64,000 bases of DNA from Pseudomonas sp. J452 (GTDB lineage: Bacteria; Pseudomonadota; Gammaproteobacteria; Pseudomonadales; Pseudomonadaceae), in NCBI RefSeq assembly GCF_024666525.1, contig NZ_CP088294.1:1178001-1242000 (forward strand). Reading direction: 5' to 3'. Below the pieces are notes generated by a model. It made no database searches. It saw nothing but the letters and a program-made list of their open reading frames with translations, and was not told the DNA's origin. Numbering within the stretch: position 1 is the first letter of the stretch; each line of letters starts with the position of its first letter. A program made the translations under genes and the position numbers. Below, piece after piece: positions 49,162 to 59,489 of the stretch.

Positions 49162-49889
49162 CGGTTGATCACCACGGCACTGAGGTTGTCGCGGGCCGGG
49201 CCGTCCAGCGCCAGTTCGAACAGGCGCTGCAGGGCCAGGCTGGCGCTGGGGCGGATCAGCGCGGCGCCGAGCTGGTCGTGGTCGAGGTCCTGATACAGGC
49301 CGTCGCTGCACAGCAGGAACACGTCGCCGGGCAGGCTCTCCAGTTCGAGGATATCCAGCTGCAGCTCCTCGGCCGCGCCGATGGCCCGGGTCAGGGCATG
49401 GGCGGCCGGCTGGCGCGCGGCTTCCTCGACGCTCATGCCGCGTTCTTCGACCAGTTGCTGGAGCAGCGAATGGTCGCGGCTCAACTGGTACAGCTGGCGC
49501 CCGCGCAGCAGGTAGCAGCGGCTGTCGCCGGCCCACACGCAGGCCATCCGGCTGCCGGCGGCGAGCAGGGCGACCACGGTGCTGCCGACCAGCATGTCGG
49601 GGTTATCGCTGGTCACCGTGAGGCCCAGGCTGAGGTGCCGATTGAGCCGATGCAGGCAATCACGCAGGCGTTCCAGGCGTTGCTCGAAGCTGCCGGCGGG
49701 GTCCAGCTCGCCCAGGCTCTCGACGATCAGGCGGCTGGCCAGGTCGCCGTTCTGGTGGCCGCCCATGCCGTCGGCGACCACCCACAGGCCACGCTGCGGC
49801 TGGTCGAGAAAGGCATCCTCGTTGCGCGCCCGCACCTTGCCGGTGTCGGTGCGCGCGGCGCTGTGCCAGAGCAGGTTGGCGACTTCCAT
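49158..49889 (-). CDS. stp1: T6SS-associated PP2C-family protein phosphatase (Stp1/PppA)
   Basis: This PP2C phosphatase opposes the kinase. The 243-residue protein has the metal-binding motifs DTGKVRARNEDAF, VVADGMGGH and CSDGLYQD, and the C-terminal DNLSAVVI. The ATG at 49889 overlaps the tssM stop. The pair with stk1 gives reversible control of secretion. Confidence 0.92.
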   Translation of the reverse strand: MEVANLLWHSAARTDTGKVRARNEDAFLDQPQRGLWVVADGMGGHQNGDLASRLIVESLGELDPAGSFEQRLERLRDCLHRLNRHLSLGLTVTSDNPDMLVGSTVVALLAAGSRMACVWAGDSRCYLLRGRQLYQLSRDHSLLQQLVEERGMSVEEAARQPAAHALTRAIGAAEELQLDILELESLPGDVFLLCSDGLYQDLDHDQLGAALIRPSASLALQRLFELALDGPARDNLSAVVINR

Positions 49890-52800
49890 CAAAGCGTCGC
49901 CGGCAGCTTGAAGTCGCGCAGCAGGCTGGCGTCGAACGGGTTCGGCGAGCGCTGGCTGTGCAACAGGTACTTGGCCTGCAGGCCCTGCAGGTTGGCCTTG
50001 AGGATGAGCACGTCGCGGCCGCTGTGCTGCTCGACCTGCATCAGGTCGAGCAGGCGGAACAGCGCCCAGGGCCCGCTGCTTTTCTCGATGCCGACGCGGC
50101 GCCCGCCCTGCTCTTCGAGCACCAGGCTGCTGCGCTCGCTGTCCCCTTCGGCCGGCCAGCGGAACGCGGTGGCGATGATCGGCCCGTGGCGGTATTCCAG
50201 CTGCTGGCCGCCGTACTGGAAGTCGGCGCGGTTGAGGCTGTAGTCGAGGGTGAACGGCTCCAGCTTGAACAGCACCAGCGGCTCGGTGGGGTTCTCGGCG
50301 AAGAAGCTGCGGCGGATCACCTGGGTCTGGTTGATCTGCTTGAGGAATGCCGGCGACAGCGGCAGGCCCTGGCCGTCCAGGCGGCGCAGCTGGTACTTGC
50401 CTTCGCTGTCGCTGACGAAGGCCTTGAGGTAGCGATCGACGAAGCCGTCGGCCACGCCATCGGCCTTGAAGAACTCGCGGAAGTCGGCGATCGCCACGTC
50501 GCTGTCGCTCTTGGCGCTGAACGGATAGCGCTTGAACAGCGACTCCTTGTAGAAGGCGTACAGCTCGCTGCGGTAGCGCTTGTTCAGGTAGCCGTAGGCG
50601 TCGTTCAGTACCAGCTGCCAGCTGTCGTCGGCGATCAGGCTTAGCCAGTTGCCCACCGGTTGCGGCAGGCGTGCAGCGCTGCTGCGCACCTGGTTGATCG
50701 CATCTGGGCTGCCGGCCATGCGCGCCTTGGCCATCTCGAAAGCGGCCTGTTCCGGGGCGCTGGCGTGGGCCAGGCCGCTGAACTGCAGTTGCAGGGCATC
50801 CAGCGCCTGCAGGGTGGCGGCCAGTTCCGGGCCGGCGCCGCTGTTGGCGTCGAGCAGCCGGTGCAGCGGTTCGAAGCGCCGTTGCAGGGCGCGGCGGGCG
50901 GTGTCCGGCAGGCTCTTGGCGATGGCGCCGATGCCCTGTTCGGCTGCAGCGGCGGCCAGTTTGGCCTTCTTGCCCAGCTTGGCCTGGGCGGCCAGCTCGT
51001 CGACCTGGTCGGCGGCTGCCGGCAGGTCGAAGCGGGTGTTCTCGCGCACTTCCACCAGCACCTGCAGCAGCGGCGAGTTGGCCGCGGTCAGCGCGGACAG
51101 CTGGAGGATGCCCTGGGCCGTGTTGCCGATCGGCTCCAGGCTGAGCTGGGCGATGGCCTCGCCCCAGTAGTTGGCGTAGTCGCGGAAATACAGCTGCTCC
51201 AGTTCCACCAGCAGGCGGCTGAGGTCGTTGTCGCTGAGCTGGTTGCCTTCGCCGAGTACCCAGTTGTCGCGCAGGATGTCGCGCACCAGACCGAGGCCCT
51301 GGGCGACGAAGTACTGCTGGTAGCCTTTCTGCGTGTACAGCCCGGGAATGCTGTAGTCGCTGCCGAGGAACAGCGTGGCTTGGCTGCCCAGCTGCTGGCT
51401 CAGGCGGTATTCCGGCAGGCTGCGGGCCTGGTCGCGGAGCATGCGGTAGACCACGTTGGCCAGCGACTCGTTACGCAGGATCTGCCGCGCCTCGGCTACC
51501 AGCGCATCGTTCAGCGGGTAGGCGCTGAACGGTTCGGCCAGCAGACGCTGGAAGTGGCCGTTGAGGCCCTTCTGCGTCGGCTCGGCGCCGGCGTAGCGCA
51601 GCGACCAGTCGGCGGCCAGCCAGTCCTGCAGGTACGCGGCTTCGCGGCGCTGTTCCAGATTGAGCATCAGGTAGGCGCGCAGGCTGCCGAGCAGCAGCTC
51701 GCGGTCGTCGCGGTTGGCGCGGATCTGGCCTTCCAGCTGACGGGCGACGCGTGGCAGCAGCTCGCTTTCCAGCTGGCGGCGATAGGCCTGGTGTACGGTC
51801 GGGTCGACCTTCTCGCCCTGGTACAGACCGCCGCGTTCGAGCAGGGCGGCGTCACTCGGTGCGAGGAATACCTGGGTCGCCGCATAGCTGCTGTCGAGCA
51901 GCGGCAATACCTGCTCGGCCTCGTCCTTGGGGTTGAGGCTCTCGCCGGCGCGACCCAGTTGCTGGGCCAGTTCGCGCAGCTGTTCCAGGCGGCCGTGGTT
52001 GGCCGAGTAGCTGTTGCCCCAGAGCAGGCCAAACAGCACCAGGCAGGCGGCGGCGCCGGCGTAGAGGGCGCGCTGGCGCCAGTCGATGCGGCGTACTTCC
52101 TTGTCGTCCAGCCCGGCCAGATCGGCCTCGGGGAAGATCACTCTGCTCAGTAATTGGTTGATAAAGCGCGCACGGCCGCTGCGGTAGGTCGGCAAGGTGC
52201 TGCCGGCCAGGCCGAGGTTGCGACCGATACTGGTGGTACTCGGGTCGAGCGCATCGCTGAGCTGCGGCGCGCTGGTCAGGTAGAAACCGCGCAGGTGGCT
52301 GGAGCGCTGGTAGCGGTTGCCGCTGAAGGCCAGTTCGACGAACAGGCACAGGCGCTCGCCGAGCTGGCCGAGCTGGTGCGGGAAGTCGAGGATACGCCCG
52401 CGGCGCTGGGTGTCGCGCTCCTGGTGCATGCGCAGGATCACCTGACTGTTGAGGCGGCGCAGCAGTTCCTCGAACTCCTGGCGAATCACCCCGGCGTCGG
52501 TGGCGTTCTGCTCTTTGCGCAGGCTGGCGCCGAGCACCTGGTCGCTTTCCTCGCGGCTCAGCTGGTCGAAGAACTCGTCGAAACCTAGGATCTTGTCGGC
52601 CTTGCTCAGCACCAGGTACACCGGCACTTCCACGCGCAGCTCGGCGTGGATCTCGTGCAGGCGCTGGCGCACCTGGCGGGCCAGGTTCTCCAGCTCCAGT
52701 TCGTTGTGGTACAGCAGGCTGTCCACCGGGATGTTCACCAGCACGCCGTTGAGCGGGCGCGCGCGGCGCTTGCGCAGCAGGTTGAGCAGGGTGTGCCAGG

Positions 52801-53410
52801 CGCGGCTGTCGACCGCCACGTCCGGCTGGTTGAGGTAACGCCCGGCGGTGTCGAGCAGCACGGCGTGGTCGGCGAAGTGCCAGTTGCAGTAGCGGGTGCC
52901 GCCGACGTCCTTGGTCAGGCGCTGGGCGTCGCCCTTGCTCAGCGGAAAGTCCAGGCCGGAGAAGTCCAGCAGGCTGGTCTTGCCACTGCCCTGCGGGCCG
53001 ATCAGCAGGTACCAGGGCAGTTCGTTGCGCCATTTGTCGCTGCGCCCGCGGTACAGGCTGGAGCTCTTCAGCGTGCGCAGGGCCTGCTTGAAGCGGCCGC
53101 GCAGTTCGACCTGCTCCTCGCTGATCAGGCCGTCGCGGCGCAGGCGTTCCTGGGCGTCGACGTCATCCGCTTCGGCCTTCTTGCGCTGGTTGGCGCGCCA
53201 GCTGATGAACACGATGAACAGGCCCCAGGCGAGGAACAGCAGGCTGATGCTGACCAGGCGGCTGGCCGCCGATTCCCAGAACTTGCTGTCGGCCACTGCC
53301 AGCAGCGGCCCGACGAACCACACCAGCAGGGCCAGGCACAGCACCAGGCACAGGCTCCAGACCCAGGTCTGGCGCAGGAAGGTGGCGGTTTTCTTGAGAA
53401 AATCCTTCAT
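49889..53410 (-). CDS. tssM: Type VI secretion system membrane subunit TssM (IcmF)
   Basis: TssM is the main inner-membrane part of the TssJLM complex. The 1173-residue protein has two N-terminal membrane helices (about residues 15-65), a cytoplasmic domain with the Walker A motif GPQGSGKTS near residue 138, a third helix at about residue 445, and a long periplasmic domain. tssL lies six bases upstream. Confidence 0.95.
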   Translation of the reverse strand: MKDFLKKTATFLRQTWVWSLCLVLCLALLVWFVGPLLAVADSKFWESAASRLVSISLLFLAWGLFIVFISWRANQRKKAEADDVDAQERLRRDGLISEEQVELRGRFKQALRTLKSSSLYRGRSDKWRNELPWYLLIGPQGSGKTSLLDFSGLDFPLSKGDAQRLTKDVGGTRYCNWHFADHAVLLDTAGRYLNQPDVAVDSRAWHTLLNLLRKRRARPLNGVLVNIPVDSLLYHNELELENLARQVRQRLHEIHAELRVEVPVYLVLSKADKILGFDEFFDQLSREESDQVLGASLRKEQNATDAGVIRQEFEELLRRLNSQVILRMHQERDTQRRGRILDFPHQLGQLGERLCLFVELAFSGNRYQRSSHLRGFYLTSAPQLSDALDPSTTSIGRNLGLAGSTLPTYRSGRARFINQLLSRVIFPEADLAGLDDKEVRRIDWRQRALYAGAAACLVLFGLLWGNSYSANHGRLEQLRELAQQLGRAGESLNPKDEAEQVLPLLDSSYAATQVFLAPSDAALLERGGLYQGEKVDPTVHQAYRRQLESELLPRVARQLEGQIRANRDDRELLLGSLRAYLMLNLEQRREAAYLQDWLAADWSLRYAGAEPTQKGLNGHFQRLLAEPFSAYPLNDALVAEARQILRNESLANVVYRMLRDQARSLPEYRLSQQLGSQATLFLGSDYSIPGLYTQKGYQQYFVAQGLGLVRDILRDNWVLGEGNQLSDNDLSRLLVELEQLYFRDYANYWGEAIAQLSLEPIGNTAQGILQLSALTAANSPLLQVLVEVRENTRFDLPAAADQVDELAAQAKLGKKAKLAAAAAEQGIGAIAKSLPDTARRALQRRFEPLHRLLDANSGAGPELAATLQALDALQLQFSGLAHASAPEQAAFEMAKARMAGSPDAINQVRSSAARLPQPVGNWLSLIADDSWQLVLNDAYGYLNKRYRSELYAFYKESLFKRYPFSAKSDSDVAIADFREFFKADGVADGFVDRYLKAFVSDSEGKYQLRRLDGQGLPLSPAFLKQINQTQVIRRSFFAENPTEPLVLFKLEPFTLDYSLNRADFQYGGQQLEYRHGPIIATAFRWPAEGDSERSSLVLEEQGGRRVGIEKSSGPWALFRLLDLMQVEQHSGRDVLILKANLQGLQAKYLLHSQRSPNPFDASLLRDFKLPATL

Positions 53411-53416
53411 CTCAAC

Positions 53417-54283
53417 TTATCCCTGAGTGGATTGTGCGGCGGCCGCCGGAGCGACCTCGACCGCCTGGTAGGGCTGCAGCACTGTGCTGCGCTGCTCGTG
53501 CAGCACCCAGCTGAAAGCGGCGTAGAGGAGGGCCAGGCCAGCGACCGTGGCCACTGCCACCAGCCAGCCCGGGACGATGCGCACCAGACGCCGGCGGCCG
53601 TCCTTGAGGCCCTGCCAGTGCGGCGACAGCTCGCGCGGAATGTCGCCGCGCAGCTGGCGGATCTGCCGGTACAGGCTGTCGCGGATCGCCTCCAGTTCGA
53701 GCATGCCGCGCGGCAGCACGCGGTACTTGCCCTCGAAACCGAGCGACAGGCAGATGTACATCAGCTCGAGCATGGCCAGGTGCTTGACCGGGTTGCGCGA
53801 CAGGTGCTCGAGCAGCTGGAAGAATTTCTCGCCGCCGAAGGTCTCGTTGTGAAAACTCGACAGCAGGCTCATCTGCGACCAGGCGCTTTCGTTGCCCCAG
53901 GGCGTGGTCACCACCGCCTCGTCGACCACCGTGCACAGCACGTAGCGCGCGGCCATCACCTGGCCGCCCTCGGCGCCTTCCTGCAGGGCGCGGTGTTCGA
54001 ACAGCTTGATTGCCACGCTGAGGCGTTCGTTGAGCGCCTGGAAGTTCTCCGCGCTGGCGCTGTTTTTCAGCCGCACCACTTCCGAGAGCAATAGCGCGCT
54101 GGCGGCCACCAGCGGGTTGAAGCTGATGTTGAAGACTTCCGCCGGGCGCATGCGCGCGGCATACACCATGCGTTCCTCGAGCTGCTCCATGGGCGGCGCG
54201 GCGAAGTCGGTCAGCGGGCTGCGCGCCGCGCCGGCAGTCTGGCGGTTTAGGACGACGGTCTTGTCCTGTGCTTCCTTGATCAT
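53417..54283 (-). CDS. tssL: Type VI secretion system protein TssL (DotU)
   Basis: TssL binds TssM and links the membrane complex to the baseplate. The 288-residue protein is the short form: a DotU domain with VDEAVVTTPWG and a C-terminal membrane helix (WLVAVATVAGLALLYAAFSW), with no OmpA-like peptidoglycan-binding domain. tssK ends two bases upstream. Confidence 0.94.
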   Translation of the reverse strand: MIKEAQDKTVVLNRQTAGAARSPLTDFAAPPMEQLEERMVYAARMRPAEVFNISFNPLVAASALLLSEVVRLKNSASAENFQALNERLSVAIKLFEHRALQEGAEGGQVMAARYVLCTVVDEAVVTTPWGNESAWSQMSLLSSFHNETFGGEKFFQLLEHLSRNPVKHLAMLELMYICLSLGFEGKYRVLPRGMLELEAIRDSLYRQIRQLRGDIPRELSPHWQGLKDGRRRLVRIVPGWLVAVATVAGLALLYAAFSWVLHEQRSTVLQPYQAVEVAPAAAAQSTQG

Positions 54284-54285
54284 GT

Positions 54286-55617
54286 TCAGCTCCTGATCGC
54301 CCAGAATTTCAGCTCAAGCCCGGAGAAGTCCCCGGACACGTGGAAGGCAAACCCGCCCGAGCTTTCCAGCTGCGCCAGCTCTTCCGAGCCGAGCTCCAGG
54401 GCGAAGTAGGTCTTGTCCGAGTGGAAGGGGATCTGCCGTGGCGCTACCGGCAGCGGCTTCACCTTGATCCCCGGCAGGTGCAGGTTGACCAGCTGGCGGA
54501 TGCGCTCCACCGCACCGATCTTCAGGTGCGCCGGCAGGCGCTTGCGCAGCTCCTCGGAGTCGCATTGGGCGCTGGCGGCGAGGATGAACTCGGCGCTGGT
54601 CAGCAGCTTGTGGTCCTGCAGCGGCGAGACCTGGATGCCGTACTGGCGTTGCTGCAGCGGCAGCTCGATGGCGTGCTGTTCGAGCACCATCGACAGCACC
54701 TGGCGCAGCGCATCCATCAGCTTGCGGAAGCTGCCGCCCTGGTCGTTGTGCAGGTAGCGGCTGTCCAGGCGCGGGCGCTTGTGGTCGCTGGCGAAGGTGG
54801 CCAGCTCGCCGAGCAGGCCGACCAGCTCGCGGTAGATGCGCTCCGGGTGCAGCTGTTCCAGCGACAGGTAGTGGCGCAGCTGCGGCTCGTAGCGGTTGAC
54901 CAGCTGCAGCATAAGGAAGTCCCCCACTTCCGTGTTTCCCAGCTTGCCGGCCGCGCGTACCCGCTCGGCGAGGATGTCGCCGCGATGGCCGAGCATGCTG
55001 ATCACTTCCTTGAGGTAGGCCAGCAATGTGTTCGACGCCTGCACATGGAGGAAGGTCGGGCTGAAGTCCGGGTCGAGCACGACCACCCCGTCCGGGCTGG
55101 TGTCGAGGATTTCCGCGACCTTGAGTTTGACGAAGGCCTGGTCGGTCTGCTGCTCGCCGAGCAGCAGGCGGAAGTCCGGACGGCCACAGCTGACCTGGCT
55201 GGCGGCGCTGTCGCCGGCATTCGAGTCGGTGACTTCCAGCTCCTGGGCGCGGTAACGGGCGAGCACGTCCTGCTGTTCGGCGCGGCGGCTCTCGATGTGG
55301 TTGCCGGTGACCAGCGGCAGGGCCAGGTACACCGGGGTGGCCGAGGTGTTCGGCGGCACGTCGATGGCCAGCGGCTCGCGCGCGGCGTCGATCTCGAACA
55401 GGCTGCCGTCCGGCAGCACGCCGCCGGCCTGGCTCAGCACCAGCTTGCCCATGCCGAGGAACTGACGGTCGATCTCCAGGCTGAAGAAGCCCCAGGGATA
55501 GACCTCCAGCAGGCGCGTGCGGGCCTTGAGCTGGTGTTCGTAGTAACGGTCGCTTTGCTGGAAGTGCTGCGGGCGCAGGAGCATCCCTTCTTGCCAGACT
55601 ACCTTGAGCATTTCCAT
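54286..55617 (-). CDS. tssK: Type VI secretion system baseplate subunit TssK
   Basis: TssK joins the baseplate wedge to the membrane complex. The 443-residue protein begins MEMLKVVWQEGMLLRPQHFQ, the family signature, and keeps the shoulder, neck and head order. It lies between tssJ and tssL with 2-4 base gaps. Confidence 0.95.
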   Translation of the reverse strand: MEMLKVVWQEGMLLRPQHFQQSDRYYEHQLKARTRLLEVYPWGFFSLEIDRQFLGMGKLVLSQAGGVLPDGSLFEIDAAREPLAIDVPPNTSATPVYLALPLVTGNHIESRRAEQQDVLARYRAQELEVTDSNAGDSAASQVSCGRPDFRLLLGEQQTDQAFVKLKVAEILDTSPDGVVVLDPDFSPTFLHVQASNTLLAYLKEVISMLGHRGDILAERVRAAGKLGNTEVGDFLMLQLVNRYEPQLRHYLSLEQLHPERIYRELVGLLGELATFASDHKRPRLDSRYLHNDQGGSFRKLMDALRQVLSMVLEQHAIELPLQQRQYGIQVSPLQDHKLLTSAEFILAASAQCDSEELRKRLPAHLKIGAVERIRQLVNLHLPGIKVKPLPVAPRQIPFHSDKTYFALELGSEELAQLESSGGFAFHVSGDFSGLELKFWAIRS

Positions 55618-55621
55618 GTGC

Positions 55622-56101
55622 TCAGTCCTCTTCCTGTGCGTCGCTCAGCGCCTGCAGGCCGCGCTTGTCCAGGCTCACTCCGGCCTGGTTGATCTCGCCC
55701 TCCTGCAGCGACACGACGAAGCGCCAGCTGGCCTCCGGCAGATCGCGGTAGGCGGCCACCACGCCGACGTAGCGGCTGCCCGGCTGCACCGCGAGTTTCA
55801 GCTCGCGGGTTTCGCCGGGGCGCACTTCCAGCTCCTCGAAGCTGACCAGGTCGGGCATCAGCGATTCCTTCGGCCGCTGGTACAGGGAGAAGAAGTCGGC
55901 GTTGTTGAACGACGAGGGATTCTTCAGCTCCAGCAGGCGCACCACGATCGGCGAGGGGCGGCCGTGCAGGTCCGGGTTGAGGTCGTCGCTGGCGGCCAGG
56001 GTCAGGTCGAGCTTGGTCTTGTCCGAATAGGGCGACAGGCTGCTGCAGCCGCCCAGGGCGACGAGTAGGGAGAACAGGCTGAGGCTGATAAGGCGGCGCA
56101 T
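55622..56101 (-). CDS. tssJ: Type VI secretion system lipoprotein TssJ
   Basis: TssJ is the outer-membrane lipoprotein of the TssJLM complex. The signal peptide MRRLISLSLFSLLVALGGC has a clear lipobox (LGGC), followed by a beta-sandwich domain. I chose ATG 56101 because AAGGA lies eight bases upstream; starts at 56110 and 56122 (overlapping the tagH stop) are possible. Confidence 0.92.
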   Translation of the reverse strand: MRRLISLSLFSLLVALGGCSSLSPYSDKTKLDLTLAASDDLNPDLHGRPSPIVVRLLELKNPSSFNNADFFSLYQRPKESLMPDLVSFEELEVRPGETRELKLAVQPGSRYVGVVAAYRDLPEASWRFVVSLQEGEINQAGVSLDKRGLQALSDAQEED

Positions 56102-56118
56102 GGCATTCATCCTTGCTT

Positions 56119-57357
56119 TCATTCTTGGAAGTCGGTGTTGAGCGTGGCGATCAGGCGCACCTGCTCTTCGTAGGTCTTGGCGAAGTCGCGGGCGAACAGG
56201 CGCTGGCTCCAGTCGTCGTCCTGCTCGAGCAGGCGGTACTGGCGCTGGTAGGCGCGCCAGCGGCTGCCGGCGGTGGCCAGCAGCGGCTTGCGCTCCTGCT
56301 CGAAGCGCAGGGTGAGCTGCTCCGGGGCGAACTGGTCGAACAGGCCCTTGACCGCCGCACGGCTTGCGGCGAACAGCGCCACCTGGTGCGCCTGCAGATC
56401 GCGGTAGGCGCGGCCGACGGCCTGCTCGGCGGCCAGCTGGCTGGGCTTGTTGCTGCGCAACAGGGCCTGCAGCGCCTCGCCAGCATCGGCGCTGTGCTTG
56501 AGCGGGTTGTTGCCGGCGCTCTGCACGGTGGTCAGGGCCAGACGCAGTTCGTTCTTCAGCTCGCCCCGGGTGCGCAGGCTCTGCTGCAGGCCGCCGATGC
56601 TCTGCTTGAGCAGGCGTGCGGCATTCAGCGCCAGGGCTTCGCGGCCGGCTGCGTCGAGGTCGTCGAGTGGCACGCCGAGGGCCTCGCCGAAACGCTGCCA
56701 GAACGCCGCGCTGTGTGGCTCGCTGACAACCGTCGGGCGCGGCTGCGCGGTCGGCTCGCTGACGCGCACGGCAACCGGCACTTCGACCGCCTCTTCGACG
56801 GCCGCTTCCACCAGCTCCGGCAGCAGCAGGCTTTCCATGTCGATGCGCGCGTATTGGCTGCGCTCGAACTGTTCCTCCGGCTCCTGCACCAGGCCGGCGA
56901 ATTCGTCCAGGCTGCTGTAGCCACGCGGGCGCTGTTCGAGGGCGGCGATCGGGTCGAGGTCGAGGAAGGCGTCATCCGGGATGATGCTGCCGGCCGCCTG
57001 GCGCTGACCGATCTGCTCCTCGAACTGCGCCGGGTCCTGCAGCACGCGGGCGCGGATTTCCACTTCGCCCAGGCAGAACACGTCACCGTGGCCGATGCGC
57101 AGCGGCTCGCCACGGCGCAGGCTGGCGCCGCTGTCCTTGAGCTGGATGCCGTTGCTGCTGGTGTCGGTCAGGTAGAAGTGACCATCGCTGTAGCTGACCT
57201 GGGCATGCCGGCTGGAGATGATGCGTTTGCTGTCGGGGATCGACCAGTCGCACTCCTCGCTGCGGCCAATCACCCCACCGGCCTTCTTGAAGCTCTTGCT
57301 GGTCAGCATGCCCGGCGCGAATTGCTGGGCGCTGACGACGTCGAATACCAGTTCCAT
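56119..57357 (-). CDS. tagH: Type VI secretion system FHA domain protein TagH (Fha)
   Basis: This 412-residue protein binds phosphothreonine and relays kinase signals to the secretion machine. The N-terminal FHA domain (about residues 25-100) has GRSEECDW, ISSRHAQV and DTSSNGIQL. The C-terminal half is the TagH-type helical domain. The kinase and phosphatase that should act on it lie in the same operon. Confidence 0.93.
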   Translation of the reverse strand: MELVFDVVSAQQFAPGMLTSKSFKKAGGVIGRSEECDWSIPDSKRIISSRHAQVSYSDGHFYLTDTSSNGIQLKDSGASLRRGEPLRIGHGDVFCLGEVEIRARVLQDPAQFEEQIGQRQAAGSIIPDDAFLDLDPIAALEQRPRGYSSLDEFAGLVQEPEEQFERSQYARIDMESLLLPELVEAAVEEAVEVPVAVRVSEPTAQPRPTVVSEPHSAAFWQRFGEALGVPLDDLDAAGREALALNAARLLKQSIGGLQQSLRTRGELKNELRLALTTVQSAGNNPLKHSADAGEALQALLRSNKPSQLAAEQAVGRAYRDLQAHQVALFAASRAAVKGLFDQFAPEQLTLRFEQERKPLLATAGSRWRAYQRQYRLLEQDDDWSQRLFARDFAKTYEEQVRLIATLNTDFQE

Positions 57358-57378
57358 GGTGGTGTGCTCCTCGGCTTA

Positions 57379-57513
57379 TCAGTTGTCGCGCTGCTCGGCG
57401 TGCGGGTCGCCCAGCGGGCGGTAGTCGTCATCGCTGGATTTGTAATTGCCGGCACAGCCGCTCAGGCAGAGCAGGGCGGCGAGCAGGGTGGTGGTCAGCA
57501 GGCGGTGGGACAT
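57379..57513 (-). CDS. Tiny predicted lipoprotein in the T6SS operon
   Basis: This 44-residue protein has a lipoprotein leader (MSHRLLTTTLLAALLCLSGC, lipobox LSGC) and a short acidic mature part (about 25 residues). It lies just upstream of tagH. A small gene of unknown role (orfX) lies between sfa2 and fha2 in P. aeruginosa HSI-2; this may correspond to it. Confidence 0.75.
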   Translation of the reverse strand: MSHRLLTTTLLAALLCLSGCAGNYKSSDDDYRPLGDPHAEQRDN

Positions 57514-57551
57514 CTCGGGTTCTCCACAGGCGGTGATTGAGGTGATTGGAT

Positions 57552-57914
57552 TCAGGCGAACGCAGGCTGCGGTCGGTGGCCAAAGCGGTTGTCTTGCGAC
57601 TGGCCCGGCCAGAGCAGCAACAGCGGCCAGATGATGGCGACCAGCAGTACCAGTACCCCGCTCTGGCCCATGTCGTGCAGGCGGCGGATGCCCAGGCAGA
57701 GGGTGGCGGCGAATGTGTAGAACAAGCCGATCAGCAGCAGCGTGTTGATGGCGTACTCCTGCAGCGGTTCGGGAAAAAGCAGACCCAGCAGGCAGATGGC
57801 CAGGGCGCACTGGCTCCACAGCGAGAGCAGCAGATACTTGAGACGGCCGATACGCCCGTTGGAAACCAGTGGCTCCAGGGTCAGCAGGAACAGGATGTCC
57901 GTGGTTTTGCTCAT
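57552..57914 (-). CDS. DUF805 family membrane protein
   Basis: This 120-residue protein has four membrane helices. The DUF805 features are visible: GRIGRLKYL near residue 20, RRLHDMGQSG near residue 77 and WPGQSQDNRFG near the end. The function is unknown. It lies between the sigma-54 activator and the tiny lipoprotein, an unusual partner for T6SS genes. Confidence 0.88.
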   Translation of the reverse strand: MSKTTDILFLLTLEPLVSNGRIGRLKYLLLSLWSQCALAICLLGLLFPEPLQEYAINTLLLIGLFYTFAATLCLGIRRLHDMGQSGVLVLLVAIIWPLLLLWPGQSQDNRFGHRPQPAFA

Positions 57915-57926
57915 CAGGGTTCTTCC

Positions 57927-59475
<1,549 letters not shown>

Positions 59476-59489
<14 letters not shown>

